A stretch of DNA of 64,000 nucleotides from the NCBI GenBank assembly GCA_963971575.1, contig OZ020616.1, positions 29,430,306-29,494,305 on the forward strand, read 5' to 3'. This document shows positions 12,400 through 23,800 of this stretch, piece by piece; position 1 is the stretch's first letter; every line of letters begins with the position of its first letter. The stretch comes from Liopterus haemorrhoidalis. Taxonomy: Eukaryota > Arthropoda > Insecta > Coleoptera > Dytiscidae. A model generated the notes under the pieces. That model saw nothing but the letters and a program-made list of their open reading frames with translations, ran no database searches and was not told the origin of the DNA. The position numbers and the translations under genes were made by a program.

Positions 12400-13127
12400 T
12401 ATATGTCTATTTCATATAATTCTATGTAAGCTGCTGATGACGAATTTGAACTACTGATATCAACGTACGCCCATAGTTTTTATCTTTGATTGTTAGATTT
12501 GAATACATTAAGATATGCATATGTGTGTTTTTGTATATACAGCGCTCCAATTAAAATAGTGCCAAGAGTGACTAAAACAGAGCAATATTTCTTACTCAAT
12601 ATCACAGATAATGAAATATTAGAAGAACTGCTAAATCAAACACGACGGGCAAAACGGAGCATCTACCGGGGAACCTTAAAGAATATGTTAAGTAGCAGAG
12701 TAGTAAAGTAGCTAAAAAACAATATTTCTCATTTACATGAATCCTATCAGAATCAAGTTCGATCGATAGCCCTTGACAGGACAATTGTATTATTTCTTTA
12801 ATTTTAGTGTGAATAGTCGGTAATTCCCGTTTTATATAGGTGGACCCCTAAAGCTGCTTTCTCATTCAGTGCTTCTTTTCCGGTTTCTTTTTTTTTATGA
12901 TTTACTTTGTTTTTAATGCTCAGGTATTCGAGTTATTGATAATGTGAAATTAGAGTCCTCTATGTTTTTGCAAAGTAGTTTTTTGAAATGTTATAAGATT
13001 TACTTCTAACGAATTTCTACGACATTTTAATAATTCTAAAAGAACACAGCAATCTTTCTGTGTGAAATTAGTGGTGCATTTTTTTTATTTCCGTTTTAGT
13101 TCTTAGATAAGTTTAATTTCTTGTAAA
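12400..13127. other. AT-rich stretch between two LINE insertions
   Basis: No supported gene. A 73-residue open frame at 12490-12711 (+) resembles nothing known and could be chance. The right edge carries the LINE target-site duplication TCTTAGTATCT at 13128-13138. Confidence 0.4.
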
Positions 13128-13273
13128 TCTTAGTATCTTTTTTTTTTTTTATTGTTTATTTAGAGACACTTCGACTTCTAGGCCATTAGTGTCTATGTAA
13201 TTACAGGTATGGAGTTATACAGTGTTATATACATTTGTTATATACATATACATTTGTTATGGTGTTTTACAGG

Positions 13274-16200
13274 TTATATATGATTTGTCAGTGTTGTCTC
13301 GTTAAGAAATGCGATGATATTTTTTGTCATGTTTGGTTGAAGTGATTGTGTTAAGTCTGGTGGTAAATTGTGTTTGGTGCGTTGTAGTTGGAACAGTTGG
13401 CATTCTATTAGAAGATGTTCAACTGTTATAAGTGCATTACATTTCTCGCAGTAGCTTTTGTCGAGTCTGGCCATTAAGTATCCGTGTGTCAGTTTAGTAT
13501 GTCCGATTCGTAGTCTTGTCATAATAACTTGTTCTCGTCTATTGTTTCCAGAATACCATTCTTTAATGTCGGGTTTGATTCGTCTAAGTTTATTGTCTGT
13601 TGTCGTTAGCCATGTTGTGAGTCTAGTTTGGTAGTAGTGTTTATTTAAGGTTTGTCGTATGTATGTTACAGTGGGGAGAGTGTTGATGGTGTTCTCTGCT
13701 GGCGTGTTGCTTTCTCTGGCTGCTGCGTTGGCTTGCTCGTTCCCTTGTATTCCGACATGTCCCGGGACCCAAACGAAGAGGACGCGTTTGTTTTGAGCTG
13801 TCTTCATTAAATGAGCTTTTTCTTGAATTTTTTGGATCGAGTGGTCTTTACTGTAGTTGTTTTGAACTGCAATTAGACTACTTATGGAGTCTGTGCATAT
13901 AGCTATAGCTGAGTCTTCTGTGTTACTTGCAAGTTCAAGACATTTGTGGATGGCTTCTGCTTCAGCTTGATGGATGTTTGTTGTGGTGGGTAGTTGGTAG
14001 GTGTGGGTTGTATTTGAGACTATTGCTATTTTGCAAGTTTCTTGTGTTTTTGACGCATCAGTGTATTGAAATTGGTAGTCGTGATATTTGTGTTTGATTT
14101 CTTGAAATGTATCTTGATAAAGTTGGACTGGTGTGGTTGATTTCTTAAAATTGTTGAGCTGTAGATCTGTTTCTTGATTGTTGATAAGCCAAGGGGGGGT
14201 TTTGTGATATGTTTGAGTTTGGATTAGCGGGATTTGGAAGTTAAGTTTGTTGAGGATATCGTTGATGTTTTTTTGTATGGGAGTATTATTTTTTATTTTA
14301 ATGTGTTCGTTGGTGTTAGTCTCGAAGATGTGTCCGTATGTAGGGTTGTGCGGTTTGCTTGCAAGTGATGCTATGTAGGACAGCAATAGTTTTTCTCTTC
14401 TTTCTTCTAGGGAAGGTTCTCCAGCTTCGTTGAGTATGCTAGGTATAGGGCTGGTTCGAAAGGCTCCGGTAGCAATTCTGAGAGCTTGGTTGTGAATTGG
14501 ATCCAGAATTTTGAGAAGGCTTTTCTTCGCTGTTGCGTAGGCTATGCAGCTATAGTCTATTTTGGAGCGAATGAGCGTTCTGTACATTTTTAAAATGGTG
14601 TGTTTGTCTGATCCCCAGGTGTAGTGCCCCACTGCTTTTAATAGGTTAAGTCTTTTCATACAATCTGTTTTGAGTTTTTTGATGTGGTACTTCCATGTCA
14701 GTTTACTGTCTATAGTTGCTCCTAGAAATTTTATTTTATTGCCGAAGTTAATTGTTTTATTATTTAAGAGAAGAGAAGGATTGGTGGGGTTGTTTTGTTT
14801 GCTGAAATTTATGCCTATCGTTTTTTCTGTTGAGAATTGAAATCCGGTTAGCTTGGTCCATTCTTGTAGGGCTGTTATGGCGTCTTGCAGTAAGTGTTTT
14901 GTGTTACTTATGTTTTTGCCTTTACAATATATGACTAGGTCGTCGGCATAAAGTAAGATTTTGACAGGTGGGCGTATATTGTGGTCGATTTGGTTCATAC
15001 ATATGAGGAAAAGTGTTGCACTGATGACTGATCCTTGCGGTATCCCGTTTTCTTGGTTTTTTTGTTCAGATAGTATATTGTTCGTGCGTACTTTGAATTT
15101 TTTATTTTCCAAAAAGTTTTGGATGAATTTCATTATGTGGCCATCGAGTCCATATTTTTGCAGATCCTCAAGTATCAAGCCTGGTTTATAATAAGCCCAT
15201 AGCATAACTGCATATGCATTAAACAATAGATTTGACCCTTCAAAACATCTGTTTGTAATAAACAGAACAAAGAGAGTAGTGTAATTTTTATGCTTATGTT
15301 CCATAACATATCTATTATAAACCAGGCTTCAGTCGTTTCCATGCGGTGGGGAATGCACTGTTTATGTCAAAAAATATTGCACATAGGTGTTGTTTTTTCT
15401 GTAGAGTGTCTTGGATTTCGTTAGTTAGGTTCATGATATGGTCAATGGTAGATCTTCCGCTTCTGAAACCTGCTTGATATTTATTTAGAGAGTTGTTACT
15501 TTCTAGGTGCCATATCAGTCTTTTGTTAATGATTTTTTCGAAGAGTTTACTGAGTGTGTTTGATAAGGCGACGGGCCTGTAGTTCTTTGGGTTAGTTTTG
15601 TCCTTGTTTGGTTTCGGTATTGGTACTATTTCTATTTCTTGCCATGCGTCTGGGAACTGGTTCTTTAGCCATATGTGGTTGAAAATTTTGCAGATGAGGT
15701 GGATTGTTTCTTCGGGTAAATGTTTCCAGAATTCAAAAGGGATGTTATCCGGACCAGGGCTTTTATTGTTTTTTAGTTCTTGTAATGCTAAATTTATCTC
15801 CCATGTGTTTATAGGTTTATTTATGTCTGAGTCAGTGTTTCCGATTTGGAGTGGGGTTTGTTCTATTGCAGTTTTTCTTTGGAGGAATTCTCTATTGTAA
15901 TTGTTGTTGCTTGATTGATCATAAAAGGTGTCTGCTAGTTTGTTTGCTATGGCTTCCGGTGTGGTGATAATTTCGTTTCCGTCTCTGAGAATTGATATTT
16001 TAGAGTAGTGTTTGCTTGAGTTAATTTTTCGTATTTTTGCCCAGACTTCGGAAATAGGCGTGTCTTTTGTCAGAGTATTAACGTAATTTTCCCATGATTG
16101 TTTTTTTGTTTCTTTTAAGGTCCTGCGTGCTCTGGCTTTTATTCTTTTGAGCTCAATTAGATTTTCTAAGTTATTTTGTTTTTTGTATTTGTTTAGAGCT

Positions 16201-17117
16201 TTTTTTGCAGTTTTTATAGCTTGGGAGCAGTCGTCATTCCACCATGGTACTGATCTCTTGTATTTGCACGTTTTTTTGTATCCAACTGTCGCTTCTGCTG
16301 CAGTGATGATTAATGATGTGATTTTTTCTATTAGGGTGTTTGCAGTATCTTCTGTGCTGATTCTTACTTGTTTTGTTTCAGTTTTTACGGTTTCTGTGTA
16401 TTTGCTCCAGTCTGTGTCTTGCAGTTTCCATCTTGGTTTTATGATTTGGCTGGTAGTTGAGTTATTCAAGTCAGATTGATATTCAATTTTGATAGGAAAG
16501 TGATCGCTTCCATGAAGGTGTGGAAGGGTTTCCCACATAAATTTTGGTCCTATTCGGGCATGGCAAAAGGTGAGGTCTATGATCGAGAATTTACCGGTTC
16601 TTTGACAGAAGTGTGTTGGGCTTCCATTGTTTAGCAGGACATCATTTTCAAACGTTTTTTCTGTTATTTTTCCTTTGTTGTTCGTGTTTTCTGAGCCCCA
16701 GGAGATGTTATGTGCGTTAAAATCACCACATATTAGGTATGGCTTAGGTAGCTGTGAGTAAATGTTACTGAGTTCGGCTTCTGTTAGTTGATGATCAGGA
16801 GGAAAATATATGCAACAGATTACTATTTCTTCGGGAATAAAGGTTTTTATTGCTATTATCTCCAGGTTGCTGTGAATTTGGAAGGGCTCTGCGTGGTTCG
16901 TGTCTTTTACTAGGATTGCTACTCCGCCGCTTGCTTTTTGTCTAGTAGTTCTGTCGTTTCTGTATATGGTGTAGTTTTTAATTGATGCGTCTTTGTTTGG
17001 TGTTAGGTTGGTTTCTTGAAGGCATAGGTAATTTGGTTGATGTTCGGTTATTATTAGCTGGAGTTCTGGAAGGTGTGAAAATAGGCCGTTACAATTCCAT
17101 TGCATGATGTTATCCAT
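13274..17117 (-). pseudogene. LINE ORF2: APE endonuclease, reverse transcriptase, RNase H (split by a small insertion)
   Basis: The start ATG lies one base after the ORF1 stop. Residues 1-230 form an APE-type endonuclease: MQWNCNG, CLQETNL, GGVAILVK, ICGDFNAHNISWGS and GSDHFPI. RT begins around residue 485 (KNYRPVALSNTLSKLFEK, QAGFRSGRSTIDHI), continues through FFDINSAFPTAWK, and past the break has IPQGSVISATLF and LLYADDLVIY with both catalytic Asp. RNase H follows: YTDAS, HQAEAEAIH, CTDSISSLIA and WVPGHVGIQGNEQANAAA. A CCHC knuckle (CEKC, HLLIEC) is near the end. The frame stops at 15315 inside a 151-bp insertion and reopens on the other side. Leaving out the insertion and one copy of its 3-bp duplication gives an uninterrupted length divisible by three (1229 residues), so nothing else is broken. 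All catalytic residues I looked for are present. Confidence 0.93.
15178..15328. mobile_element. 151-bp MITE inserted in the LINE RT domain
   Basis: Perfect 16-bp inverted ends AGCCTGGTTTATAATA and TATTATAAACCAGGCT, flanked by the 3-bp duplication TCA (15175-15177 and 15329-15331). It lies in ORF2 just after the first catalytic Asp region of RT and introduces a stop. Three-bp duplications are typical of PIF/Harbinger or CACTA elements, but neither signature is complete, so the superfamily is left open. It must be younger than the LINE. Confidence 0.85.
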
Positions 17118-17118
17118 A

Positions 17119-18549
17119 TTATTTTTTAGCAGATTTTTTGTTTTTGTCGGTGATTTGTTGTTGCAGTTTATTTAGGGTTCTTGTAAGTCGGTTTTTTGCT
17201 GATCTGTTCTGTGTAGTAGAGCGTAATTCTTCCATTATATTAGCCAGGTCTTCCGGATTTTCTACATATTGTGCTGCAAGTCCTAAGGGGTCGTTGTTAT
17301 TTTGCGCAAGGTCAATAAAGTTTTGGAATTGATATGTTGACATTTTGGAGTTCTCACCTTCGATGATTTCTTTCAGTGGATTTAGCCATTCTTCAGTGGG
17401 AGTTCCTGGGCTTGTAGATCTTGATCTTGTCTTGCGGTTTTTTGGAGCTTTTTGGATTGTGAACGTCTCGTTGTCTCGTTGTACGCTAGGTTGCGGTTGC
17501 GTGGATGTTTCTTCCAGGGATTCGGTGCTTTCGGCGTTGCTGAGAGTTCTTTTCTGTGTGGATTTCTTATTTAGCTGTGCTGTGTCTTCCATTTGTTTTT
17601 GTTGTTCAGTTTGTGGTTTTTCTGGTTGTGGCGATGTTGGAATTTGTTGTGAAGGTGGTTGATTTTGTTTTGGATTATTTGCTTTGTTCGTCTGTTTCGA
17701 TTGTTGCAATGAAGGTTCCTGTGGGTTTATATCTTGGCTTGCAGTTTTGGTTGTTGCTTGTTCCGTTTCCATATTTCGTGTTTCTTTTTCTTGATCCTGG
17801 GAGTTCGTTTTCTCTTCCGAGTTCTGTTTCTGGTTAGGATTTATTTGCAGCTCTTTAGGTTGTTGTTGTAATGTTTTGTTATTTTCGGTTGGGTTGCTTT
17901 TTTCAATTGTTTGTTCTTCTCGTTGTTTCGTTTTACAAATTTCTATGAGATGTCCATGTTTTTTGCAGTAAGTGCAGAAATCGGAGTCATCAGAGATGTA
18001 GATTTTGTGGTATTTATTATTATAATAAATATATTCTGATTCTGGAATGTGCTCTACATCGCCAGAAATGTACACAAATCTACGAGGGCCAAGTATGTGT
18101 CCGAATGCTGATTTTTTTAGTCCTGCCCGTATGTAGTCCACAGGGGATTTTAGTGCGAGTCCTATTTCTTTTAATTTGTCTTCTATGATTGCATGTGGTA
18201 TTAAAGGACATGCGTTGTAAATTATTAGTCGTTTGTTGTTCGTTATGGGTTTGATTTTTATTTCAATGTTATTTATTTTTATGGTTTTATGGTTATTTAT
18301 AATTTGTTGTGCTATGATTTTTTCTTTAAGGTAGATGCATATTTTTCCGTTTGATAATTTTGAGCATAGTAAAATGTTTTGGGGGTCTGTGAGATCTCCA
18401 ATTGCATAAATATGCTCGTCGTAAGGTACTCCGTCCGCTACTTCTAGAACGATGCCATGTTCCGTAGTCAGCTGCGTTCTCCGCTTAACAGCAGTTGCCC
18501 AGCTACTTGTTCCTACTCCAGTGTCCCTTGACACGAGTGGAGGTGGCAT
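17119..18549 (-). CDS. LINE ORF1, gag-like RNA-binding protein
   Basis: Complete 476-residue ORF1. In this class the protein packages element RNA into a particle. Residues 1-190 are the conserved gag-like part, with NILLCSKLSNGKICIYL and a region around RLIIYNACPLIPHAIIEDKL. A single CCHC zinc knuckle follows (CTYCKKHGHLIEIC, about residues 197-210). The next ~130 residues are a low-complexity Gln/Asn/Thr/Pro-rich linker, then a conserved-looking tail with LKEIIEGENSKMSTYQFQNF and a lysine-rich end. The stop is TAA, then a single T, then the ORF2 ATG. That spacing suits translation of ORF2 by termination and reinitiation, an inference from related LINEs. No frameshift or stop interrupts it. 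Confidence 0.9.
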   Translation of the reverse strand: MPPPLVSRDTGVGTSSWATAVKRRTQLTTEHGIVLEVADGVPYDEHIYAIGDLTDPQNILLCSKLSNGKICIYLKEKIIAQQIINNHKTIKINNIEIKIKPITNNKRLIIYNACPLIPHAIIEDKLKEIGLALKSPVDYIRAGLKKSAFGHILGPRRFVYISGDVEHIPESEYIYYNNKYHKIYISDDSDFCTYCKKHGHLIEICKTKQREEQTIEKSNPTENNKTLQQQPKELQINPNQKQNSEEKTNSQDQEKETRNMETEQATTKTASQDINPQEPSLQQSKQTNKANNPKQNQPPSQQIPTSPQPEKPQTEQQKQMEDTAQLNKKSTQKRTLSNAESTESLEETSTQPQPSVQRDNETFTIQKAPKNRKTRSRSTSPGTPTEEWLNPLKEIIEGENSKMSTYQFQNFIDLAQNNNDPLGLAAQYVENPEDLANIMEELRSTTQNRSAKNRLTRTLNKLQQQITDKNKKSAKK

Positions 18550-19134
18550 TTTGGTGGGGGGTCAAAATGCAGTGAGTGCACCTGACCTCCACCAGGTTGA
18601 CTAACTGTTGGATGTATGCAGATAGATGGTGCTGCTTAATTAATGTTTATTTAATTATTATATTTTTTTTGGAGTTGGTATTGCTGACAATATCACATGC
18701 CGTACAAATAGGTTAAGTTTAATAGTTTGGGAGATTGTTTTTAAAACGGTGAAGAATTTATGAGGTTTTTTATGGAGATGATATGGACGATATATATCGT
18801 TATTATGGGTAGTAATTTGGAATTAAAAACTTACCCCTTGGCCGAAAAAAAACTCAGGTAAGGTTACACTGTTTTCACTATGTATACCAATCTAATCCGA
18901 TACTTAATATCTTCTTAGTATCTAAAAAGTCACTATAACAGCGCCATATGCGGCAAAGCTGATAAGTGACATTAAAATGTTACTCGTGTATTTGTTTACA
19001 TCGTGAAAATGAACACGAGTTGTATTTTTCCTGTTTTCCGAGTTTTTTTTAATTTAAAGGTAATCTACGATTTACAAGATATGTAATAATATACTATTCT
19101 AAAGAAATTTCAAGGAAATTTTTAGTTTTTCATT

Positions 19135-19364
19135 AGGTGTGTTCGATTTGCACATTTGCAGTTACTGTTTACTGCCGCGTTAAAAAAATCTGTTCATTTG
19201 GTCGCAGTAACTGCAAATCTGTTTGATTTTTCGTAATTTACTGCCAGTTTATGACGCTACTGCGAAAAAGTTACAGCTGTTTCTCTTGCGGATTATTTGT
19301 TACGGCTGTTACACTTTAAGGCGGCAGTAAACAGTAACTGCAAATGTGCAAATCGAACACACCT
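19135..19364. mobile_element. 230-bp MITE with 44-bp perfect inverted repeats
   Basis: The two ends, beginning AGGTGTGTTCGATTTGCACA, are exact inverted copies for 44 bp and extend to 50 with one change. ATT on each side may be a 3-bp duplication. The interior repeats the motif GCAGTAACTGCAAAT. Non-coding. The full fold would make a long hairpin. Confidence 0.8.
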
Positions 19365-19423
19365 ATTGTATTTTAATTCTTTTTGACTGTCAATATAATA
19401 GCAACAAAATTATGCCACCAGAT

Positions 19424-20239
19424 TAGGGTTACCAACTCAGACCAGCACAAAAAGAGTACATTTCTTTAAAAATAATCGTATCCATATTTTATATAGCAAT
19501 TCCTACATATCTTCTAACTATCGTCTTATCATTTTCGTCAATAGTCATTTATATATTTAATAAATAATAAAATTACTAAGATAAGAAATGCGTGTATTTA
19601 AAAAATCAAAATAAACAATATACTTATTACAAAACATATTATACGACGAACAAAACGTATCTTACGAACGAAAAATTCCCAAGATACAAAATACGTGTAA
19701 ATAAAAAATCAAAATAAACAATATAAACAAAAATAAACTATATAAATATTACAAAACATATTATAGGGCGAACAAAACGTAATTTAGTCACGAACGATCA
19801 GCAAAATCATAGATATTTGGTTTTGCTTCTCACATCTTTAACAAATTTTTATTGTCCACACAATATTTAAAAAAAAATTCACAATTAAAATTAAATTGTA
19901 CCATCAGTAAGTTTTTTACTGATTCTGGCAAGAGTCTGTTTGTTTCAGCAGTCCAAATATTCTTCATCATGCTGAAAATTATTTCTGCATTTGCGTTGTG
20001 CGCTAGAATCGCGAAAAAAAATGAACATATCTTTCCGAAGTCTGAAGATGTTGTTTGATTTCTTTCTTCAAAATAATTTATCCATTTTGAATCAGCTGAC
20101 AATTTTGAAAATTCTTCATTTCTTCAATTTTTTTAAAAAAGAGTACTTTTATTGAATTTTTAGAAAAAGTAAGAGTACATAATTTTATTTGCTCAAAAAG
20201 AGTACATGTACTCTTTAAAGAGTACGGTTGGTCACCCTA
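19424..20239 (-). mobile_element. hAT element with 8-bp duplication and transposase tail
   Basis: Perfect 8-bp duplication CACCAGAT (19416-19423 and 20240-20247). Inverted ends read TAGGGTTACCAAC and TAGGGTGACCAAC. On the minus strand at 19830-20102 it encodes the hAT C-terminal dimerisation region (NANAEIIFSMMKNIWTAETN, RLLPESVKNLLMVQFNF). Most of the transposase is missing, so it is non-autonomous at 816 bp. Confidence 0.88.
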
Positions 20240-20636
20240 CACCAGATGTCAGGGCGCTTAGGAAGTTTCCCCTATTGCATCTTTCTACTAAATACTCAAC
20301 AAAACATTTGGGAGTAGTTCAAAGTATTTAACACCTACCTGGAAAGGGCTTTTTAATAGCACTAAAATTTATATACCCAACCAACAGAATAGACACTTAA
20401 CCTAAAAAAACAGTCAAATATAAAACACTATTTGTGGCACACAGTGAAATGTTTTAAACAATTTTAACTGGTGTAGTTCTTTGTCGTTGTGAAGAGATAA
20501 TTACCAGCACAAAACAATATATGTAAACAGGTAAATTTACTGCACATTTAGCGAAAATAGCATAAAAAAAGCGTTGGTAAACATTAAATATGAATGTGTG
20601 TTCACGTTAGGTACAGGAACTAAAAAAAGAAAGATA

Positions 20637-20819
20637 TAATCCGTCTCAATTTGTAATACGAAACTAGATCTGGTTACTTTGGTGACTGTTGTGGTGTAAA
20701 CAGACTTTGGCGTATCCGTGTGAACCAATACTATGACAATATTATAAATGTATTGTCAATATACAACATAAAAAATGAACTTTCACTGTTAGTTCCGTAT
20801 TACAAAATGAGACAGATAA
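20637..20819. mobile_element. MITE family B, short copy
   Basis: Ends TAATCCGTCTCAATTTGTAA and, inverted, TTATCTGTCTCATTTTGTAA, with TA on both sides. Fuller copies are at 27138-27475 and 28200-28671. It lies about 60 bp beyond the mRpL43 stop. Confidence 0.78.
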
Positions 20820-20843
20820 TACCTATAACTTTTGTAGCTAAAT

Positions 20844-20849
20844 TTTATT
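20844..20849 (-). promoter_or_regulatory. candidate poly(A) signal of mRpL43
   Basis: AATAAA on the minus strand about 30 bp after the mRpL43 stop codon, between the gene and a MITE that starts 25 bp further on. Confidence 0.55.
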
Positions 20850-20878
20850 AGGAAACTATGGTTATGCACATTTACAAA

Positions 20879-23800
20879 TTATGTTTTATTTTTATCAGTT
20901 ATCTGCTGTTGTTTGAATATTTCTATTAACTGCTCAGTGGCAGATTTAGGTACATTTTCAGGTTTTGATAATTCTGGGTCGGGGAAGGTCGCTAAATTAA
21001 GTTTAGGATCTCTAAAAGTAAACGGTGTCCATGGGCCTTGAATAGATGGATTGTCAGTGTGCCATAATTTTCTTAGTCTGAAATTCTTCGAGTTACCGGA
21101 CTGTGTTCTCAACAGGTTCAGCCATTTGACGATGTCTTCTCTGTCTATATTGTGGCATGACACATTTTCCTTATCCCCATTTACTGGAAACAAAATAAAG
21201 CCTTTTAGTATTTAACAACAGAATTTTCAACTAGGATAATCTTCAAGGAAACTAATACTCAAATTGTGGGATTATATTCTCCATTAAATTTCGAGACAGT
21301 CTCAAACTTTTCAAACCAATATTCAGAGTGATTTTAAAATCTTGTTATTGCATGACGGGAAATCGCTTAAAATTTTGTGTTTAGTTTTAAAAATAGTCTA
21401 AATCAGCGTTTCTCAACCGAAAACGTGCCACGGACCATTAAAATATTTAATTTTCGACCGCGGACCACAAAAAAAAAATGTACAATTAAACACATTTTTA
21501 CCGTCCGCCAAGGTATTGTGATCATACCGATTTTGACATTTCGATGGATCTCCACGAATGGAGGCCCCTACATAACGTTTTGACTATTTTTAGCATGATG
21601 TCTGTCGGTCTGTCAGTCTGTCCGTCGGTCTGTGTACACGTGTAGAGCAAATTCAGCTAAAAGGTTTTTTTATAAAACTTCATATTTAAGCTTTTGACAT
21701 CAATGACACGAGTTGATCAACTTTTGGTAAAAATCGGTTAACTAAAAATGGGAGTTTACTCGTGTCGGTTTTAAGATTTTTGCGAATATTACACAACAGA
21801 GAAATATTTCGAAAAAAATTATTTTACAAAAATTGCTATAAAAGCAATAACTAACAACTTCTATTTGAGACATTTTTTTTGTATGTATGTAGGTACGTTT
21901 CCATGGTTATTGTAAATTACAAATACACATTATGTAGAATGTATTTTATGCAAGTACTTTGTGATAGCGGTCGATCCTGTGGTGGTCACAGCTGATTTTT
22001 TGTATATGTACTCTACATCTATATAATATGTCGGTAATAAAAAATCACTGAAAAATGAACAAAAATCACAGAAAATGAACCGAATATCAAAAAAAAAAAC
22101 TCAAAAATAATAATTTATAAGCCTATTCGCGGACCACAAAAATTTTGCTAAGGACCACCAGTAGTCCGTGGACCACCAGCTAAGAAACACTGGTCTAAAT
22201 AACACGACACTAACGAAATGCTAGAGGTATCCACGCATAAAAATTTTAACAAAAAATATACTATCAAATTTTTTTTAAATCTATAACTTACAAAAATCAT
22301 TAAAAATGTTAGATGTCGTAATAGGGGATACGCATAAAATTTGTATTTCCTTAAAACTACATTATTTTGATATGTTAATGTTAGTTATGTCACCTAACAA
22401 AACAAAAATTACATTTTAATTAATATTATAGCCAAATTTTTGAATTAAAATATTGTAAATTTGAAATAAGCCGACCACGGAGCGAAGGTTGCCGAGTAAA
22501 AACGACTGAGTATGACGTCAAACGATAGGGGTTTCACATCACAGATACAGCTACAACATAATATCTACACGTGTGTGTATTGTATTGTTCGAGAGTTTTG
22601 TATTTGTTTTTAAACAATTTTTCACGCATTTATTATTAAAATGGCAGATAAAGATTTTGTTAGGGCTCAGAGTGATAATTTACGCAACATTGATGCATTT
22701 ATGCTCATGGAATATATGAAAAATAATGAATGCTACAGTGCTGAAGAAATACGTGGTGCAAAGTAATTTTTATTTTATATTGTATAACTTTATGTAAACA
22801 AACGCTGCAACTCTGTAAAATGTAAATATTTATGTAATTTAGATGTCAGAATTTTACTACATTGTTTACATGAAGTTACACAACGTTAGAGGCATAATTG
22901 AAATACTGCAATATAAGTTATCTATTTTAATATAAAATTTAATTCGGTAAACATGTATAAATTGTTTTTATAGAATTAAACTTTATTTTAATTAAAATCA
23001 CTCTAACTTTACATAACCTATAAAAGTTATACAAACAAATAAGTTCAGAACAGACTATGTACGCCGGTAAGCTAGTAGTGTCATGCGTCAGTTAGAAGGG
23101 GTATGACGTCACACGTCGTTTTCGCGCGCTACATACATTTATGATTTTTTTAAGCCTTCAAATTACAAAAAAAAAAAATTAAAAACTGTTTTTTATGTTT
23201 ATATGCAACAAGAGGAATATAATAAAAAAAATTTAAAAAATCATGCCTATCCCCTATTACAGCGTTTCCCAAAGTGTGGGTCGCGACCCGGCACCGGGTC
23301 GCTGAAAAATTTTGTCGGGTCGCGAAAAAAATTGTAAAAACACAAAAAAGATTTTTTTTTGTACATATTTTTTTTTTTACGTCAGTTCACTAGAATAGTG
23401 TATATTTGTGCTCTTTATTAGGGTTTTGTAGGTATGACCAAAAAACCCTTATACCGCTATTTTGTCGTCTGTCTGTCTGTCTGTCTGTTCGGTAAAAATT
23501 GTAGCCAAACGGCTAAACCTAGAGAGTTGAAATTTGGCATGCTTATACAACTCTTTGACCCACACATAGAAAAAATACTAAAACATCTAAAAAACATATC
23601 CACCTAAAAATATAAACAATATGTGCTCATCAAAAAAAAATATATATATTTTTTTTAAATTCTGCGTAGGGTATCAAATGAAAGCCCTTAGTACGTGGAT
23701 TAACGATCAAAATTTTATTTTTGCAAAATAAATTATTTTGATGTGATTTTTGCTAAAATTGTGCAAAAAAAAAATTTTTGTCCTACACCCTGTAGCCCAG

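Larger units (their letters stand above)
13139..18912 (-). mobile_element. near-intact I-type LINE with 11-bp target-site duplication
   Basis: A 5774-bp minus-strand retrotransposon. TCTTAGTATCT at 13128-13138, directly before the poly(T) that marks its A-tail, recurs exactly at 18913-18923; this fixes both ends. Order on the minus strand: about 360-nt 5' UTR, ORF1 (18549-17119), one intervening base, ORF2 (17117-13274), short 3' UTR and A-tail. The domain set (gag-like ORF1, APE endonuclease, RT, RNase H, CCHC) fits the I clade or close relatives. The only gross damage is a 151-bp element at 15178-15328. A perfect duplication and open frames point to a young insertion. The segment 18640-18912 is more AT-rich than the rest of the 5' UTR, so the 5' end is slightly less certain than the 3' end. 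Confidence 0.9.

Noticed and set aside
14961..15191. Plus-strand open frames over the LINE (also 15598-15900, 16147-16479, 17138-17837)
   Set aside because: They are antisense shadows of ORF1 and ORF2, with compositions that mirror those frames and no motifs of their own.
15178..15328. An intron in LINE ORF2
   Set aside because: The segment has perfect inverted ends and a 3-bp duplication and lacks GT-AG borders in the coding direction, so it is an insertion.
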